DNA of 64,000 bases from Lytechinus variegatus (taxonomy: Eukaryota; Echinodermata; Echinoidea; Temnopleuroida; Toxopneustidae): contig NC_054742.1 in the NCBI RefSeq assembly GCF_018143015.1, positions 53,267,195 through 53,331,194 of the forward strand. The letters run 5' to 3'. The position numbers were made by a program, and so were the translations under genes. A model generated the notes under the pieces. The model made no database searches, was not told where the DNA came from, and worked only from the letters and a program-made list of their open reading frames with translations. Positions 26,141-41,200 of the stretch are shown piece after piece (position 1 is the stretch's first letter; each line of letters begins with the position of its first letter).

Positions 26141-28937
26141 AAAGTTACAAAAATATTGAAGGTTTGATGAATTAAAAAAAAAAAATCTTGATTTTGTGAT
26201 GTTATATGCCAGCAGTTGCCCCATATATCAAGTTCATAAATTTATGTTTCTTACTGGTTAATGAAGACACTCATGGAAGTGTGTATGACATGATGAGTCT
26301 GATGATATATTGAATGGATGGGTAGAACCATTTTCATATTTCTGAGAAAAATAAATTTAGGAATTTACAGTACATCACACGACATATTGGGGTCCTGCTC
26401 ACATGTAACGTCACAAAATTAAATCTTTGTTAATTCATAAATCTGATAATCTTTGGTGGATATTTACAAAAACTTAATCCTGCTTTTAGTAGCATGTTGA
26501 TGGTGTTGAACTTTCCCTTTATGGTTAACTTCCCTTTTAAATGACCCCTTTAGATTAAATCAAAGATTTTGAAAGACACTGAATAATACCATAAATTAGC
26601 TAGAGGAAAACAAATATTTGGATTCAGAATAATCATGGCTCAGACAAAGTCACAGTGGTTTATTAACAAAATATGGGCTTACAATGCAAGGTACAACAAA
26701 CAAATTAATTACTTAGTAAAACCTATCATGAATGAATTTAATAAATTTACTTGTTTGAATGAGAAAATTCAATAGCTCATTTGTATCAAGAATAATCATG
26801 ATAATGAAAGCTCACATTTCTAGAATGACATATTTGTCTACTACAGAAGTTCTGTGAGAACACACAATCTTGTGAAATTACATTTGTATCTATACACCAA
26901 TCTTACAATCTATCATCAACCAACTATTTGCCTTTTCTGAAGTTTTTATGTTTCTATGGGGATGCATTTACGAAAGGACAAATTTATTCACAATGGCAAC
27001 ATTACTTGAATTTCAAATGACAATAAATCTATCTCTAAGAATGACCAAGAAAATCATTGGAATTTCCTGCATTTCAAATAAAATGATAATTTACTTGGAA
27101 AAATGCAATAAAACATTGATTCTAGAAATATTTTAAGATTTGGAAGATTTATTTTAAAAAGACATCATTGTAACATGATGAGAAGGCATAAAAAGACCCT
27201 CTTCACATCATTAACAGAATCTCAGTATACTCCCTGTTTATAAAATTTAGCAAAAATGATAATTGTTTAACACTTTTGATAAAGCACAATAAAGACTACT
27301 TCAGTACATGAAATTGTGAAAAGTTAAAATCATACACAAAGGTCAACATGTAAAAAGACATTTGATAATAGATGGCATGCTGTATAAACTTTGCAGAAAA
27401 ATGATAGACCATTTAATGCAACAAAACACCCAACTCTGAATGCAGAATATATCCTGTTCTTGAATCATGGCACTTTCAGATGAGTGTCGGCTTAAATGGG
27501 AAGTGACCAAAGACTTTGTGAAAAACATGGGAAATACCTGCTATATAGACTCCTTTGAAAAAGAATATTTACTTTTGGCAACTGTAAGATCATTGAGATG
27601 AGAAATATACAAGGTAATATATTATGTCATGTTAGTCACATCTCTCCCTAACTCTACTTATTAGGCATCCAAATGGTTCAAATTTCACATGAAAAGTGAT
27701 GCCCAGATGACTTCCATACAGCATACATCTTGATTTGAATGTCAGAGCCTAGATCGAAAGAGAAGGAAAATGCCATCGCTATTCAGAACTAATAGCAAGT
27801 GAATCTTACTCCCTTCTTATTCACTTGCTATCAAAAAAATTATACAAAAATGAAGGAAAAATAAAAAACAAACACATACACTCATATCAAAATAAAAACT
27901 AGATACATTTACACATTCAAAATGTCAATATTTATGCTACTCTATTAATTCCATACTGAATATTCATCTGACAGGTGCTTCAAAATATTTTGATTCAGAG
28001 AAAATAGTGATTTAAGCAATAAAGCCAACAAATATTATACCAAAATTATGCAGAAGCCTGTATATTTCTTGTATAGTAATGTATACTTTATGTTTTATTT
28101 GCTGCATTATTCCTTATCAATAAATCCATATCATGTGTCCCTAAATATCAAGGGTAAGAAATATAATTGCATTGGTATCTACTAAATTTAGGAAATGTTC
28201 AATACTGTATTGCACCCCGTGAAAAATCTAAAAAGGATAGTACTTGGTGCAGAATGAAATTACATTCCTTCAAAACTTTATAGTTAGTATATCAGACAAA
28301 GGTGGGTGCCATCCTGAAAATGGGTGAATGTGGCATCTGGGGTTAAGAGCCCCTTGTCTCCCTTGATAACACTACTGTTCACACCTACATGTACATGATT
28401 TGCTTATTTAAAACAGATGATCTAGAAATATGGAGACATTTGTTATCCATCCTATTTTGACAACTGTAAAGTTCATGTTTTATGGACAAGTTTTGAATCA
28501 CAAGAAAAAAATAATTCCAAAGCTGTAATTACTTTGAAATATGTACATAACAACCTTCACCTGTTTTCTTCACTCTTCTACAAGTACATTCTCATCCGTC
28601 AGAAAAATCCCTGGGTAGAGGTTTTGTTCTTGTACTCATTATACCCAAACCACGTAGCCTACCCCACCCCCTGGGAACAATGTAATAACATGTCTCTTGC
28701 CATTTCTTGCCCTCAGCAACATCTTTTCCAAAGATCTTTCACTACATTCCTATCCCCTCTCACAAGATCCCTTCACCCACTCATGTAACTCATCTATTCT
28801 GTAACTAAATTCTTTATCCTTATGTATACAAAATCATGACATGCCTCAACATACCCTTCTTCCCTCACAATGATTCATTGAGAATTTGTCCCTAGCTGGA
28901 CTTCAGAAAGAGTTTTTCACATTGACCTGCGAAAACT

Positions 28938-29266
28938 CTAACGTCTTCTCCCACGTCCACGTCCTCGTCCTCTCCTACCACCCCTCCTAGGACTAGGAGA
29001 CACCTTCTTCCCCTCTGGCGCTCCTTCTACAATTACGTCTTCTTCAAACTCCCCCTCAGCCTCTTCCACATCATCATCATCATCGTCATCATCAACTTTC
29101 ACACCTTCGATGCCTTCTTCTTTTTCCTCAGAATCTACACCCACTGCATCTGTCATCTCCTGCCCTTCTCCTTCCTCTGCTGCTCCTTCTCCTTTGTCCT
29201 CGACTTCCTCCGTCCCTTCTTCTTGAGACGTCATTTCAGGTTTAGCATCTTCTTGAGTAAGCTGAC
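28938..29266 (-). CDS. zinc-finger gene exon 10, acidic tract and RG-rich C-terminus
   Basis: It encodes GQLTQEDAKPEM, a Glu/Asp-rich run with eight consecutive Asp, and a terminal RRGGRRGRGRGRGRRR before TAG (28938-28940). An AATAAA (minus strand) occurs at 28094-28099 and could serve the 3' UTR, but this is not established. Confidence 0.88.
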
Positions 29267-32200
29267 CTGTGATGATCATAAATTAGAAATTTATGTAAAA
29301 CCGCTTGTGCATATTAATAATAATACTAATAGTTACATTTTATATATGGCTAATACACAATGTTTCTAAGCACCTTCTTTATATTGCAATTATTTTTACC
29401 CTGGTCATCGGATCCTGGCATACCCGCACACGATATATGTACTTTCTGTACTCCCTGGGGAGCATTCCAACAAAAGCTCTAAGAGTCTTAACCGCTACAC
29501 CACGTTTCCACATTAATATGTCCTCTCTCTCACACTGTTCCATTTCCAACATATTGGCAAGAGATTTTCTCTGTTCGACATTCTCTAAAGCAACTCACTC
29601 TTTCTAAGGGTAATTTAATATATGTACGTCCGATCCCCTATACGTGGGACTTTCATGAAATTTTCTGTCTCTGATTTCTTGTTCTTTTGACAGTCCGTAC
29701 TGTTCTCAGAGGACAATGACTTGGTCAGTTTATGAAGTGAAGTAAAGCTTGAGCAAAATGGGAGTGGAAGTACAAAAAGGTTGATCATTTTATGGAATTG
29801 CCCAGGAGATCAATTCCAATACCACAGATCTCATAGGGTACTCATCCATAGAATCCATCTTCCCTACATCAAATTTTCCATGTGTACATGATCAGTAATT
29901 TGTTTTACCAAATATTCTGCAAAGCATAAAACAAGAAGCTCTCAACATAATTACCCTTCAATTTGTGACTCTGTAGGATAGTCAAGGATATTGCATGTCC
30001 TATCTAAACTAAGATTTATAAACATAACCATTTTTGTAGAAAAAACACCAATACATCATAACCAATCATTATCACTCTCACTAACCTGTGGATTGGGCTA
30101 TATCTTGGCTGGTAGATACATCCATTTGCTCCTCTTCATCAAACTCCTTGTCATCCTCCATGGTTTCTTCAGTGACCTTGGATTCCTCACCAGTATTGGT
30201 TTCCATGCTGGCAGTTTGTTCTTCAGTAGCTTTTGTCTCTTCAGCTGCCTTGACCTCTCCAGCTGCCTTTGCTTCCTCAGCAGCCTTTGCTTCCTCAGCA
30301 GCCTTGGCTTCCTCAGCGGCCTTGGCTTCCTCAGCGGCCTTGGCTTCCTCAGCGGCCTTGGCTTCCTCAGCGGCCTTGGCTTCCTCAGCGGCCTTGGCTT
30401 CCTCAGCGGCCTTGGCTTCCTCAGCGGCCTTGGCTTCCTCAGCAGCCTTGGCTTCCTCAGTAGCCTTTGCTTCCTCAGCGGCCTTTGCTTCCTCAGCGGC
30501 CTTTGCCTTCTCAGCAGCTTTTGCCTCCTCAGCAGCCTTGGCCTCCCTTGCAGCTTTTTTCTCTTCTTCAAGCCTGTTAAATTCCTGCACAAAAATAAGA
30601 AACGATGCCCTGGTCAGGTGAGATGTAGTGAATAGTAAGAAAAGCATTTAAAGGATGTGTAAAAGGATTTCAGAATTCAGGATTTTCAAAATTTCGGAAT
30701 TCAGAACACAACTCATAATAATTAGACTAAAAATGGATATAAGTTATCTATGAGAAGCTATCGAAACTGAAAACACAGATATCATAGGAGAAAATACACC
30801 AGGAGCTTGTGTAATAAAGAGTTTACAACTATGGTAACTTTGCCATAAGGTACTTACCATGGTAACAGAGCTCAACAGTGAATCATTATTAACTCAAGGT
30901 TACCATGGTAGTTGAGATAATGGCTTAGCTACCAGGGTTGTAAAACTTTACGAAAGAGGTCCCAGAATTTTAACTACATTTCACACTCCACCGATGATGG
31001 CAATTACTTGGTATATAACAGGGAGAGGGTGGATGCCATACCTTGACTACATTGAAGTGAGACTCTGTTCTACAGTGGGTTACCCAGGCGCTGGCCTCAT
31101 TGGTGTAGAATCGACGGCACAGCTTGCAGAAGAATCCAGTAACAGGAACCACATGTCGTACACCTGGCAAGATGGGAAAGGAATAGAATCTAGATATATA
31201 AAAAAGGGGCGACATTCTGTGAATTGTATTCCTGGGATTTGTAAGCTGTTAAAGTCTGAGGAAAGTTGGACATGAAAGATATATGAAAGATAACTTTCAT
31301 CCGACCCCATTGTGATCAAACCTTCTCTCTATATCATATTACCAACCACCGTCATGAGAAATAGATAATTATTACACAGTTTGAAAGTACAAGTATCTGA
31401 CTTTCATTTTTGTGCATTCACATTGATAACATAAGACAATACAAGCAATCCAATGTCAAAAATATGCTTGAAAAGGAAATATGAACCCCTCATTTGTAGT
31501 GCAATGCCTTCTTCAAAATTCCATTCTTGATACTGAAACCCTTCTAATTGGGTTAATATTACACTTTTCCAACAGAGACATAGGGTAATGATTATCTTTT
31601 CTTGAAAATAACATTTATACAAGTCATAAAACAAGCTTATGGGGTAAGATAACCACAAAGAGTGTGAACTGGCAGTGACTAGACATGCACACAGGTCATC
31701 AAGACTAACTAGATAGTCTGTAGCTTGACAAATCACTGTGCAGTACTCTCTGATTTTAGGCTAATAAATGTTCTTTGTCTTCGCAAGGTGTGAAATACCA
31801 GACCAAGTTTGCATAGTCTTGTTACCTAAGGTGTGAAGTGTGAAATACACCATCATACCGTAAGGTCAGCCACATTGACTGATATACAGAGCAGGAAATA
31901 AGCATAACAACTGGAAAGCCTCTGGCAGTCTCGCCTACATTATGCGATTCAATGTAGCAGAAGTGCTGACTTAGAAAGCAACTATTGAATAATTATTCAT
32001 AAGAAAACATTAATATGATAATACAATGTATTTATTGACCCTAAATGACCTTGATCATGTGACCGAAGGCTGCAAAATGATCAGTGATACTATTACTCAT
32101 ATATCCATGTTTCATGAACTAAATCTGTATGTTCTGATGACAAAAACTTAACCTTGGTTAAGATTTCGATGTTGATTCCTCCAATATGGTTCATTAACCC

Positions 32201-35200
32201 TAAATGACCTTTTACCTTAATAGTCATGAGACCTGAAACTTGGGCAGGATATTTAGTAACACTTGGTTACCCTTATGTCCAAGTTTCATGAATTAGATCC
32301 ATATACTTTTAAAGTCATGATGACATTTCAAATTCTTAACCCTGGTTAAGATTTCAAAATTGACGCCACCACCGCTGTCAGAAAAGCGGTGCCTATAGTC
32401 TCACTCTGCTATGCAGGCAAGACAAAAAAGTATTACAAAAAGATTATGTCCTACTCAATTGGTAGTCAAAGTGTGAACACAAAGTGAACAATTGACTTCC
32501 AATTTGAATTCCCTGCTCTTGAATAACAGAATCATAATGTAGCAGTAGTGTATGATATTGGAACACCTCGACCAAAGTATGAGCCACTTTTGACTGGGTC
32601 TTTCAGTCGGAATTCTACCAAGCACTTTTTTCTCTCTTATCTTTCCATTTCTGCAAAGACAAACGAATGGGGGATATATATGGCTGGGATAGTCACTTTG
32701 AAATCAGGCATGAATCAATGCCAGTAAAACCCAATGGACACAACTTTGTTAAGCTACCTTACTGTGCAAGTGAGTGGGCCATTAATCAAGGACTTGCAAT
32801 TAATCACTTGAATATTGCAAAAGAAAATGCAATCGGTTTGTTAAAGGAAATATCACATCAAATTACATATACCACATAAGAGGAGTCAGCCAGTGGTAGC
32901 ATGATAAAGATATGCAAAGACCACATCCTCCAGATACCGGTGCATCTTGATAAGTGTCTTAGGCAAGCTATGCTATATCAGCTTTGCTGACCCTCATTTC
33001 TGAGTCTTGTGTGGTACATTCACATTGCTTCACAGTGGTAATGTTGAGGGGCATATGTATTCCACTAACCCTCAGTAAAAATTTGAACAAATCTAGTTGT
33101 GTGCATTGACAAAGTTGTTTTTCTGTAGCAGCATAGGCAAATGCATCTGTTACTCAAGACCACTAAAAACTGCCATCTGACCAATTACTTGTCTATGCTT
33201 ACTTTCAACACTTGCATCAGTATGATACTAATGCAAGTGCACCTTCTGACTCTATGGCCAATATTGCCCTTATTCCCAGGTCCTATTATGGCATCTAGGA
33301 TATGGACATCAAGTTTCCTTTATATGCTAGGTTCCCACTTTCACAATTCACATCAATAAAATCAGAAATCAGGGTAATTATTTCAGTTCTTGTAAGATTT
33401 TGAAGTCATTTGTCACAATAGTGATGATCATAGGCATTTTTCTTTTAATATGAAAAAGAAAAAAAAATCTACGATCAAGATGATTGTTGATCATAAATGC
33501 ACCAGTTTTATCAAATCCTAATATCTAATCATACTCCAAAATCGCGGGTTAAAATTTACATTGGAATAAACCAACACGTCAACCTCGCACGATTTGAAGC
33601 CTCTGAGCACTGCCACTTGAGGAGACTAGAGTTAAGAACGAGAAGAATAAGCACTGTCCCTAAGGTCAATGCGATATTCCTACAATCGGCTACTAAAAGC
33701 AAACTGCGATGTTCATGAAAATAGCACAACAGTAGGAACCTAGCATTAGGAGAACACTAGCCATAGTTTTCAATGCAAACATCTTTGAAAAGAGTCTGCA
33801 TAGACAGGAAGGTAAGAGAAAGAGACACTTGTTTCTAACTCATACACAACCTGATCATATGTTTACTTTCAATTAGGACATTTGTCATTAGCCATGGCAG
33901 TAGAGATAGTAATAGTAAAATAAACTTGAGGGGTGTTGGGATAAACGATCACCTACAGCCTGGAGGCTCAAGGCGGTAACCTACCCACGGAGACGTTCGG
34001 ATTGTAAACGGTTAATTCTTCCACTTGGTCTTCTGGAACTGACTTGGATGCTGGTCCAGATTTGGTTTGGGAATCAGCAGTGGCTGCAGAATCAGCCTTG
34101 GTTGTACAAGGCGATTCCTGAGCCTGGTCAGACTTTTTGGTCAAGGACTGACCAGTCTTGTCTGCAGGTTTAGCAGTTGCAGATTCCCCTTCTGCTTTGC
34201 TTACACCAGCATCTCCCTGTAAAAGGTTTCATTCAAATAGATAGTCACATCAAATGGTTCAATGTTTGTTGCTTTTCTATAAAATTCATTTCTGAGTAAA
34301 AAAAATCGTCTTTATTTCAATATATACACAAGAATCATATCAATGAAATATGCAATATAAACAACCCAAGAGACTAGGCCCGGTTTGAAAGTCCATTTTT
34401 GATGCACGTGTACACGGCGTGTTTTTCGGTCGTGTACACGTTGTAAACACTGAGTGAGTTACGGTATTTTTTCAGTGTTTCCTACATGTAGCCAAGTCAC
34501 GGTTTTAAAGCTTACCTGACAAGTTAGAAGTATCAATCAACAAAAATTGGTGCAATTAAAAAGTTTACTCATTTACGCATTAAATTAATAAAGAATGCAA
34601 AAATAAATCAGTGCAGGGCCCTAGTTAGCGCCGACGTTCGTTGGATGCGCATTTTGCATACTGCAGAGATGCCAACTTTTGGAAATCAGAATTAGGGAGG
34701 ATTTGCAACTGCCACCAAATTATGTGCGCGTAGCGCACATCCATTGACATCTCGAGCGCGCAGCGCTCGACCCTTGCGGCCGGGGTCCAGGGCCCGCCTT
34801 AGGGCCCTGGAAGCTCTGGGTTTCTAGATGCTCTCTGGTGCAATCTGACCCTTATTTTGGGGCATTTCACATGTTTTGAAATAAACATTGTTCCCACTTT
34901 TTTAACATTAAAAATATCAAATATGCATTTTCACATTGTAAATAAAAAATGAGGGGACAAAAGAAGTACCTGTTCAACAATAATAATGATGAATTATCAC
35001 TATCGGCTATAGGCAGGTTATGTTCCACTATAAATCCAGTAAAGAAAAGCTCAGCGCTGGTCCCTTGCTTGGTAAAATAAAGACAACAGGGTACTAGAAC
35101 TACTAGTGGAGCTCGAAGATCTTGTCATCGCAATGTCCATAGGCCTATGCCGTTTGCTCCCGAACGAAAGTGCTTCCGAATTATCATCACGACCTCCCTG

Positions 35201-38200
35201 CTAAACTGAAATGTCCACGCTGCAAATTGCGCAAAATGCATGGTAAATTCCTCTTTCCGACTTCCGAACACACAGGTACTGGAGACTGTATTCAGTCTTA
35301 TACTTCTGAGACCATTTCTTGGTCTTCTTTTGTTGATTTTCCGCCATTTCGTGTCAATATCAACCCATCAATACGCCGGAATCAAACACCGATATTCCAC
35401 CGCACGACTCGACAAATCCAGTGGCCGCGAGCGCACACGCCTCGCGAAGCTAGCCGGGCCTACCGGCCTGGTGCACAGTGGATTCCCGTTGGGCATATCA
35501 CATGCACCAGCTTTTCGCTGCTCCTTATTTGTCTACTTTTCACTCAGAATTTAGTAGCAGCGAACGTAATGGAGTTACTACATGCTAAAGTTAGCAGACG
35601 ATACATGTCCTTCCAATCTAATTTGATCAATGCAAAAAAATCGTAATTTCGGGAGGATAAGGATGGTAATCGTAAGGGCGGGAGTTGGGATGAATTTTCG
35701 GGAGCCTCCCGATGAAATCGGGAGGGTTGGCATCTCTGATACTGTACCGTATATGCATGCACAGACCGCTGCTGAATTAAGTGTAACTGAAGTTATCGAT
35801 TGATTTTCATTATTTTATTGCCAATTAGAGGAGCTTATGTTTGTAGGCTTGTAGCACATGTCTATGAGCGTATAACACGTAACTGGAGCAATGATCGCTG
35901 TCGCAATTGGTGATTCTCAAATTGGCTCTAAAAGTGATTGAAGAACGCTTTCGAGAGTTTCCAGTTACCTGTTATACGCTCATACACATGTGCTACAAGC
36001 CTACAAACACACGCTCCTCAAATTGGCAATAAAATAATGAAAATCAATCGATAACTTCAGTTACACTCAATTCTGCAGCGATCTGTGCATATGCATGTAC
36101 GGTACAGTATGCAAAATGCGCATCCAACGAACGTCGGCGCTAACTAGGGCCCTGCACTGACCGGAGCATACCCATTTCGTGTGGTACAAAAACTTGACTC
36201 TCCAGAATAAATGTGGATTAAATCGGCGATTTTGGAAGTAAACTCACTCTAGGTTAATTGAAATATATTGACATATTAGTGATTAAAACATGTACAGTGT
36301 CTGAGAACTAAGAATTAATGTGAGGCTGTGAGCTTGTTCACTGACTTTACAGTCCCACGCAAGCTTTATGCAGATGCTACCGTGTACACGGTGATGGAAT
36401 TTAGTACACGTGCACTGACTTGACCGTGCGTGTACACGTGTACCCGTGTACCCGAAACGGGCCTACAAGAGACCTTTAAAAAAGGTGTAACCTTTCAATG
36501 AAAACATTATGTGAAAAATAACTTGATATATTGGTTGTTACATATAATGGCTAAATTCTATGTAGAAATGTATTATAATATAAATGGTCTTTGAAGTCAT
36601 ACATGAGTGAGCACACATTAATTTTTAATTCAGAAGTGGGAGTTGCATTTTGAATAGTAACTAACCAATTTGTTTTGTTTTCCACCTTTGTTGCCACCAC
36701 TATTAACCTGCTTGTTGGTATTCCCTCCATGGATAGAACCTGCAAGGCCACCCTTAGCAGCAGGATTCGACCCATCCCTTCCTTTTGGGCTAAACCCAGG
36801 ACCTGATGACGTTGATTGTCTCTTAGCTTTGCGGCGCTTTCTTTTTTTATTTCCAGGGGCTTGACCTCTATCTCCAGCCTTATCTACAGGCGTCTATGAT
36901 ATGATGAACAAGAGAGTAATATTATGGTAATGTATACTGTTGAAAAAAGAAAAACACAATGTGTCTATTAACTACCTAACATTATAGAACACTTAATATT
37001 TTTCAATATCACATAATTTCAAAATCGAAGTATCCCCTACCAGCATCCAGTTCCTTATCATTCTTGGATAAAAGGAGATTTTGCCCTATAATTGTTTATG
37101 ATAGAACTATCACCAACTATTTTCATCAAAAGAATAAAAAATAAGAAATAGGTAAGAATTTTTTGTTAAATGAACATTGATAAAACATTTTGTTACTGTT
37201 TTGGGGGGTGTAATTTTGATGAGAAACCCACACAGAGTTTAGTACTAAATATACTTTTAAAGGTTTAAAGCCAAATTCTAATTGCAAAAAATCAGAATTC
37301 CAATTAAATTGGAGGAATATTACCCCTGTAATTATTCATTTTATACTGAAGCTATTAATTGAACACAATATACGTATCTTACATTTTGTCCATAGGCCAT
37401 CCGTTTCATTGCTGGTTGATTTGGAGACATCAAAGGAGGAATATTTTGTGGTCCTCCTGCTATTTGATTCTTATTACCACTGTTTCCTGGAAAAATAAAA
37501 TAACTCGAGATTATTGGTTGCCTTTTTTATTACATTTATTCTTATCTTAATACATATCATCATGAGTAAAAATGTGTAAGCTCATTGACTTTCACTATCA
37601 TTTTATCTTTGTGTCATGTTAATCAACTGGTTTGGAACATTAAGTGAAGTAATCATATTGCCACAATTGATGAATATACAATATATATAAATATACTATA
37701 TATATAGGTTTAACCTTTATTTAACTTGGGCTATTGCACAAAGAGCTGGAATATAAACTAAGAAATACAAATTAAGTAATTTTTAAAATCTTTTTATGGT
37801 TTTTAAGTTATTAATTATATGAAACTATGTTTGTGCCATTGACTATCTGAACCCTAAGATTTTCAATGCGGTCAACAATGCCGTCACTGCCACCATCAGA
37901 CAAGCGGTTTCCTGTAGTCTTGCTCTGCAACACAGGCGAGACAAAAGCAAATAGAACGCCTCTGACTGTCTTGTCTGCATTACGCAATTCAATAGTTGAC
38001 TGTTTTGACATTTATATCAAGCACTTCCCTTTTCCAATAATAGATATTTTGGATGTCCAAGGAATAAGGGAATCAATAAATAAGACTCTTTGGGTATATG
38101 AAACAATGACAAACTATGAAGTTTCATCGAAGTTTTTGACGTGAGACGACCTGTAACCTTGATCACATGAAAGTTCACTCCAATAGTAACCTGACATAAT

Positions 38201-41200
38201 ATGATTTTATACTTCATAATCTGTTTTTTTTAATGGAATATGGACTAATACTAATTCTTAACCTTAAACCACATCAGGGTCATAGACAATTGACAGTACA
38301 TGACCCTTGTCTCTACGCGTAACCTGAAACTTATGTCAAATAATCAGTGATACTTGAATCACCCTATGTCCCTATACTTCTAAAGTCATAATACTAAAAA
38401 AACTTGACCTTGGTTAAGCAGTAATGTTGATGAAAATACTAATGCTACCGCCACTAGAAAGGCAGCACCTAAATGTCTAACTTGTGCCATGCAGGGTAGA
38501 CACAAGAAGTGTATAAAATCGATTTCATGTCCAACCAGATAATGAAATATAAAATAAAGTGGTTCCATTCAAAATTATTTGTTTTGGGACTTGCCTGCAT
38601 GATGAACTTGGTTCCAGGATTGGTTGCCTAAAAATATTTTTGTTGGCTTCTTTCTACCACAAATGTGGGGTGATGATGATCCCCAATATAGAAGTGGGAA
38701 TCTGGTCTTTTAAAGTTAGAGACATGTGAGGAAGTAAGAAAATATCTATACCTGGTGAGTCCATCTTGCGCTTCTGGCCTTGTTGCTTTTCACCGTTATT
38801 CCTGTCTTGAGACCGGTCTTGGGAACCCCCTTGTCTTCCACGACCATGCATCTGCTGTCTTTGTGTCCCACCAAAGTTTCTTCCACCTTGGTCTCCTCCT
38901 GACTGGCGCCTGCCTTTTCTACCACCACCCTGTTGGCCTTTGCCTCCTACACCTTGTCCTCCGCCACCGCCTTGTCCTTTTCCTCCACCACCGCCCTGTC
39001 CTTTTCCTCCAAAGCCCTGCTGCCCTCTACCTCCTCCACCGCCCTGTCCTTTGCCTCCCCCAAAGCCTCCTCTGCCTTGTCCTTTTCCTCCTCCAAAGCC
39101 CTGCTGCCCTCTGCCTCCTCCTCCACCGCCCTGCTGCCCTCTGCCTCCTCCTCCACCGCCCTGCTGTCCTCTGCCTCCTCCACCGCCTTGTCCTCTGCCT
39201 CCTCCAAAGCCCTGTTGTCCTTTTCCTCCACGGCCCTGTTTTTTTCTTCCACCACCGCCTTGTGCTTTGCCTCCCCCAAAGCCTTGTTGCCCTCTGCCTC
39301 CTCCAAAGCCCTGCTGTCCAATGAATTCTCCACTGCCCAGTCCTCTGCCTCCACCACCACCTTGTCCTATGCCTCCTCCAAAGCCTGGTAGCCCTCTACC
39401 ACCCCCTCCACCACCAAGTCCTCTACCTCCTTCTCCATCTTGTCCTCGGCTTCCACTCATCCACTGCATATCGTGTCTGGATTCTTCTAAATGGCGCCTC
39501 ATGTCTAGCTGCTTTTCCATCATTATCTTATTACGCTCCCTAAATTCAGAAAAGCATATACAGTGATAATGTCAGCAAGGAATCAATATACTAAACTGGA
39601 AAGTCAACCTGATAAGTTGATTTGATCTTAATAAAAGCAGAAAATTTGAAGAAAATCTGTCAACGAATAAAAGAGTAATGAATTTTAAAAGATTTTATTT
39701 GTGATGACTGGCAGCTCCTAATCTAGTGAGATAAAATCAATGCATTTTCATGGTGGACTGCCCCTTTAAAGACAGTTTGTGAATAAATGGTGTACTTTTT
39801 ATAAAAGGAGTATTAACAGAAGAAACTTTCATTTTAATACAATGTGGCACATAAAAATCTACATTAAAAATTTTCACTACTCACAACTTTGATGCTTTAA
39901 TTTCCTTCTTTAGTTTGTACAGTATCAGAATAAAGTTAATTCAAATTTAGACCGCTAATATGAAGTAATCATTGAATAATGCAATTTACATTTTCAAGAA
40001 TGTAAAAGAGCAATTTAATCATCTTTTTAATACCTTATATCACTGAGTGACACTATGCATGACCGAGTAAATTTGGAAGACAAAGATATCCAGACTCCAT
40101 TCTTTCCAAGTTTTAGTAAATGGGTGATGAAAATGAAAACTGGTTTACTGAGGAACTGAAACCTTTTCAACATTGCATTAATCAGGGGTGTGAGTGGTCA
40201 CAAATAAAAAAGCTGAAGAGTGGTGAAAAAGTCTGAAACAGAACGAGCTCCCATTCTTTTTGTACAGAGAGCCAAAAAAAAAGCCGAAATTAAGCTGAAA
40301 ATCAAACAAACAAAAATCTGAAATCAGCTAAAAATCTGAACTCTCACATCCCTGATTAATAAGCATAACTACAAAAGAGCTATGACCATCGACAAAGAAA
40401 TATCTCAACAGAGGCATCCGTGAAAAAATCATGTTCACCTTACTTTATAAAAAAAAACACTTGGAAAATAAGGATTTTGTACCTGATGTCTTAACCCTAT
40501 CTAGGCCAGGGTATTTTGGGAGATCATATACCGGCACTTGAGATCTCGGCCGTGATTGCGCGATCGCACCGAAAATTGACACACAGGTTGTTTGGGACAT
40601 AATCTACAAAATTATATAAGTAAATGCAAATTGCTATTAAGTGATTATATTAATTTATGCATAATTAGTACACTGTCGGAAAAGCGGCACCTAGTCTCGC
40701 TTATGCAGGAGACAATAATTGCAATATCAGATGAATTTCTTATATATCGAAGTGCCATACACTGTTTTAAAAAATTTTTATTAAAATGTTGTGTAATTTC
40801 GGAACCACGTACCTGGGTGACTCAAAATTGGTCTCAAAAGATGCACAAGACTTGAAAGTAAAAAGTCAGCGAGCCGCTCGAGCGGCGGGGTAAAAAAAAT
40901 TTCATGCGCCAAAAATATTGCGCTTATTGTTGGGGGGTCTCCAAGGCCCTCCCGGCCGAGATAGGGTTAAACATCAATTAGTTGAATCACGAATGGGGGG
41001 CATGGGGGGGTAATCTTACTTACATCTCAAGGAGCAAGGCTTGTTCTTGCAAGAATGCCTTCTGCATCTGAACCTTGGCTGCCAGATTTTCAGTGTATTC
41101 ACTTGTTACATCAGGGCTCATCTGATTGGAATTTCCGCCAAAGTCGAAGTCTGCTCTTGACACGTCCATAGGAGCCTCCATTTGCCTTGGGTCCTTGGGC

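Larger units (their letters stand above)
22397..28937. other. intergenic region between mcc and the complete zinc-finger gene
   Basis: It carries mcc upstream sequence at its left end and, on the minus strand, the 3' UTR of the complete zinc-finger gene at its right end. Two inverted-repeat elements are listed separately (22910-23468, 25617-26140). The remainder is AT-rich with no credible exon. Confidence 0.6.
34375..36465. mobile_element. hAT-like element, outermost of a three-deep nest
   Basis: The ends TAGGCCCG and CGGGCCTA are inverted, and a perfect 8-base duplication CAAGAGAC lies at 34367-34374 and 36466-36473, the hAT hallmark. Its own sequence (about 34375-34608 and 36160-36465) is rich in GTACACGTGTACAC palindromes. 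It lies in intron 6 of the complete zinc-finger gene. No transposase was found. Confidence 0.88.

Noticed and set aside
29991-30635. Long plus-strand and alternate-frame open frames over the Ala/Glu repeat
   Set aside because: An 18-base repeat without stops leaves most frames open; splice sites and the paralogue support only the minus-strand EEAKAA frame.
35170-35646. 158-codon plus-strand frame inside the innermost nested element
   Set aside because: No transposase motif, unusual composition and heavy overlap with another frame; most likely chance.
38755-39566. Plus-strand Pro/Cys/Leu-rich frames opposite the Gly-rich exon
   Set aside because: They are shadows of the minus-strand Gly-rich repeat and have no splice or start context.
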